Shown one piece after another: positions 61,209 to 64,000 of a stretch of 64,000 bases of DNA; position 1 is the stretch's first letter, and each line of letters opens with the position of its first letter. A model generated the notes under the pieces. The model did not search any database. It was not told the DNA's origin and worked only from the letters and a program-made list of their open reading frames with translations. A program made the position numbers and the translations under genes. Source of the DNA: Macrolepiota albuminosa (Eukaryota > Basidiomycota > Agaricomycetes > Agaricales > Agaricaceae); assembly GCA_027475525.1 (NCBI GenBank), contig JAMWFC010000116.1, forward strand, positions 2,417,826-2,481,825, read 5' to 3'.

Positions 61209-62071
61209 TTGTCATTGCCCCATACAAAGATCATCTTGGCTATGTCTAAGAGAAGAACCTTCCCAAGGGTTTGTCGTCAGCACAGAAAAGACATATCACC
61301 TTGGTATGCATGACTTGATTATTAACTAAATCTATATGATGGTTAGTAAAGAAATGGAGGGGAGGCAGAAAATGATTACAAATATTGAGAAGATAAATAG
61401 TTGGAATAACGATGTCTCTGGCTTTCCCGAAAGATCGCTCAGTAGGATTGATCATCTCCATACTTCCCAATAGTCGTGCCTGGATGGAACCATCTAGATC
61501 CTTTCCCCTTTCCTTTAAGGCCTGTCATTCATCCTCAGCTTGTCTCTTGAGGTGGACCCAGGAAACGACAATTTCACGTAAATGGAAAGGGACCCAGAAG
61601 AGAACACAAATCTTCGCTATTGACGAGATCTTGAATCTCATCCTCAGAATAGAAATAAGTAGGCTTAAGGGACGGTCTGACATCCAAATCGGCAGGACGA
61701 GGGGATGGAGCAGCCTTAGCATTGACTATTTTAGAGATACTGGTGTTATTATAGTCTTCAATTGTCGCGTTCTTGCGAATTCGAACCGCAAGTGGTAACT
61801 GGAAGCGGCTGATGCCATCAGAGAGATTGATCCTTTGTCAAAGTCGAAATCGTCCGGAATAGGACCCGGGATACCGGCATTGAGGAGCAGGACGACGTCG
61901 GATGGAACGGTGGCTGAAGATTGGGCGCTAGCAGCACCTGATGAGACAGTTTAAGAAGGAGGGTCGACATCAAACGTCGGCACAGACGGAGTAAGAAGAC
62001 GTCGGGCATCTGAATAGCCAGCGATAGTAGATTGGGACATAGGTACAAGCTGAGATGACGACAACTTAATT

Positions 62072-62234
62072 TGAGTAAAATGGAAATTTTTATATCAAGT
62101 ATGAGGATGAGACGATAATATGTCTCATCCTGCACCCGAGCCCCTAAACTAGATTTGCCCGAGAAGGAAAGTTGGAAAGTACCCGCCTTATCTCACGCTG
62201 GGCTAGCCGGCAAGGCACATAACCTCAGCTTACA
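62072..62234 (-). repeat. Right terminal inverted repeat of the 59-62 kb element
   Basis: Partner of the left repeat in opposite orientation, ending at cctcagcttaca (62223-62234). The inner block tatgtctcatcctgcacc with atgaggatgagac repeats the small palindrome of the left end. Confidence 0.75.
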
Positions 62235-63380
62235 GTAAGTCCTCGATTGCAAAATGACCGTCACACTAAAGGAGCTGTAACAAAATATCAAGTTATATTT
62301 TATTTTTGGAGACCCCTTCGTTGTGAAGCATTGATTGCAGAGCAAACATAAAGATCTGGAAACTTGAAAGCGCAATGACAATACTGTTGTGGACCTGCCT
62401 ATTGAGCTGTGCTTTACTGTTTTCCTTCCTTCGAAAAAAGCCCACAGTGTCAAAATGCTTCCGGAAGTATGTCTGTCATGGGAGCAAATTCCATCCTCGC
62501 GAGAATTTTCTCAAGTATTGAAAACTACATGCGAAAGAACAAGTACTTAATAGGCAATTTATGGACACCAAACAAAGGACTAATGAAACAATGTGAACCA
62601 TGCTCTAGGTGTAATTTAGTACACTTTTTAGATGAGGAAGGTTCTGGTTCTGCGCACATGTGGTATATCTGTGGCAATGCTCTAGGTGTAATTTAGTACA
62701 CTTTTTAGATGAGGAAGGTTCTGGTTCTGCGCACATGTGGTATATCTGTGGCATGTGCGTGATTATGCAAGGAATAGTCATATAGGTTCATAAATAGTCT
62801 GAAGTCATTCAGTGGCGCTGCCCAAAAGTCCTGATTTTATCCGACATTTATGTCGCACACGCTAGCCGTGATGTATACGTGTTGTAGATATAACCGCAAT
62901 GATCATGTGGAAAAATTCATAACGCTAACTTTGTGAAGGAACGTTATCGGACTTGAAAGTTTTGACAAAGTGCTTTCCAAGTCCGATCACCAAGTTATCA
63001 ACCATCATCTTGGAATTACATGATATGTAATATTTTCTCGCACGAACTTGCTTAGAGATGTCATTTCGCCGAAATATGTATTCCTTTGGCTTGGGTCTCA
63101 TGGCCTCTATCAAGCAATAGACTCTTGATCTGGTTCTGAAGCCGAACCAGCCGTACTGATGGTTAATCGGCTTCGAGATGCGGCTTCAAACATCGGAAAT
63201 TTCGGTGCGGGAAGTCTTTGGAAAGGTATTAAGGACCGTACATGGGCGGAGACGTCTCTGGCACTTCGGGAAATCTTGGAAAACTTGAAATGTCTTCACG
63301 CCCCGGCGACCCCCGACGTCCCTCAAGCACTATGACTCTTCTGTCTTCAGGAAATTACAGCGGCGCGCTCCACAATTGTA
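62235..63380. other. 1.1-kb region without a recognised gene
   Basis: AT-rich DNA with short, motif-free open frames and one 77-bp duplication. I see no similarity to the retroelement next to it. It probably includes the upstream part of the small dsRNA-binding gene at its right end. Confidence 0.45.
62600..62753. repeat. 77-bp perfect tandem duplication (junction 21)
   Basis: Copies 62600-62676 and 62677-62753, beginning atgctctaggtgtaatttag, in DNA without a recognised gene. Confidence 0.97.
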
Positions 63381-63431
63381 CAAGTGGTTCTGCCGCCCCT
63401 TGCTTCGATTTCTAACCATATCAAGTTAGAC

Positions 63432-63701
63432 ATGCAAGAAAGAAAGGAATCGCGCTTATTGAGTTGGGTTGAAATCCCCATGACATCGAATCCCACTCAG
63501 TGGACGGTTCATTGCAAAAGTTCGTTTGACCTTATGTTGTCAGTAATCAGGATGGCTCACATTTTGCAAGTTAATGGAGAAATCAAAGGTACAGGAATAG
63601 CCTCGCAGAAGGCGGCCGCTAGGCAGTCCGCGGCTAAGCAGGCTTGTGAGGTTGGTCACTGTCACATTGTAACTTTGCATTTCAACGACTAGGAAATATA
63701 G
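63432..63701 (+). CDS. Small double-stranded-RNA-binding-domain protein
   Basis: Predicted exons 63432-63519, 63571-63650 and 63693-63701 join to 58 residues that are almost entirely a dsRNA-binding fold: SWVEIPMTSNPTQWTVHCK forms the strands and NGEIKGTGIASQKAAARQSA with AKQAC forms the lysine-rich loop and last helix that grips the RNA backbone. Full domains are about 65-70 residues, so the first helix is short or an upstream exon is missing; the frame is open upstream to about 63384. No helicase, RNase III or other catalytic domain is attached. Such short proteins occur in many mushroom genomes with unknown roles. The two splices are well supported because the domain is continuous across them; the start is uncertain. 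Confidence 0.65.
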
Positions 63702-64000
63702 GCGATAATGTCGGATTGATCATGAACAAGCCGGCGGAGATTAATGATCTGCTTCTCTATCCTTTGTGCTTTAACTCTGATCAATTAATGACGCCACTCT
63801 ACCTTGTCAGTATCACATCACTGTAACTGCCATGTCCTCGTTTCCCGTGTCGTATGCCTAAGGCATAAGCTTGAAACTTTGGGAGATTCTGCAACCACAG
63901 CAATCTCTTCAATCTCACTCGTTGGAGTTGTGACTCTGCTTATCAACTGTCAAGGAGGCCGCGGACCAGTACTTATTATCCTAGAAGTTGTGTTATCATA
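63702..64000. other. Right edge of the window, no feature seen
   Basis: About 300 bases with no open frame or motif I can support. The sequence ends here, so a gene beginning beyond the edge may have its promoter in this part. Confidence 0.5.

Larger units (their letters stand above)
59061..62234 (-). mobile_element. Decayed retroelement bounded by inverted repeats (DIRS-like candidate)
   Basis: About 3.2 kb of degenerate, partly AT-rich DNA lies between long imperfect inverted repeats. Minus-strand fragments look like reverse-transcriptase-related proteins common in mushroom genomes: TDEVTLGHMSGPFS and SSPLIVAKQFQS near 60070-59930, SELNPADALS (a ribonuclease-H-like end motif) near 59600, and LPDKKRLKYLARVSSM plus LHGTLIHVSFVF near 59480-59370. 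A gag-like piece may lie near 61470-61250 (ARDIVIPTIYLLNICNHFLP). Stops and frame changes interrupt all of them, and two 77-bp duplications add false sequence. Terminal inverted repeats together with this polymerase type suggest a DIRS-like element, which uses a tyrosine recombinase, but I could not see the recombinase. No target-site duplication is evident. Confidence 0.5.

Overview
The window is nuclear DNA of a filamentous basidiomycete, most likely an Agaricomycete. Genes are closely packed and split by many introns of about 45-65 bp with GTRNGT donors. The proteins are fungal orthologues (BUD6, AXL2, KAP123, NBP35, VMA10, SYF2), and ribosomal genes P2 and S15 carry several introns each. 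I saw no prokaryotic, plasmid or viral gene set. Exon coordinates come from joining reading frames by hand and are predictions.

Layout. 1-5.4 kb: a 5'-truncated Dcr2-type metallophosphatase and BUD6, both plus strand. 5.4-10.6 kb: a stretch with no gene I can recognise. 10.6-13.7 kb: a BTB protein and mitochondrial dihydroorotate dehydrogenase, both minus. 14.5-18.8 kb: importin KAP123. 19.0-21.5 kb: an AXL2-like cadherin-fold membrane protein whose tail is out of frame. 21.9-26.2 kb: dynein light chain and a GIN4/HSL1-type septin kinase, both minus. 26.6-31.3 kb: DNA ligase IV. 31.6-39.6 kb: a forkhead factor and a LIM-RhoGAP. 41.4-46.0 kb: V-ATPase subunit G (plus), then a zinc-cluster factor and ribosomal P2 (minus). 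46.5-57.5 kb: ribosomal S15, symplekin/PTA1, an SLT2-type MAP kinase, NBP35 (minus) and SYF2. 57.5-64 kb: gene relics, an inverted-repeat-bounded decayed retroelement and a small double-stranded-RNA-binding protein gene.

Functional content. Most genes are housekeeping: nuclear import, DNA end joining, mRNA 3'-end processing, splicing, Fe-S assembly, pyrimidine synthesis and translation. Five loci (BUD6, AXL2, GIN4/HSL1, the LIM-RhoGAP and SLT2) belong by homology to cell polarity, septin and cell-wall-integrity control. No biosynthetic cluster, CRISPR array, tRNA or rRNA was recognised.

The most striking signal is structural. Twenty-one times the sequence contains a head-to-tail direct duplication with a 77-bp period; twenty are exact and one may differ by a single base. 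Units share no sequence from site to site and fall in exons, introns and intergenic DNA. Removing one copy restores the reading frame of the LIM-RhoGAP. This is best explained as an assembly artefact: contig ends overlapping by one k-mer (k = 77) were joined without trimming. It should be corrected before gene models, intron lengths or pseudogene calls from this scaffold are used. I found no convincing new biological system.
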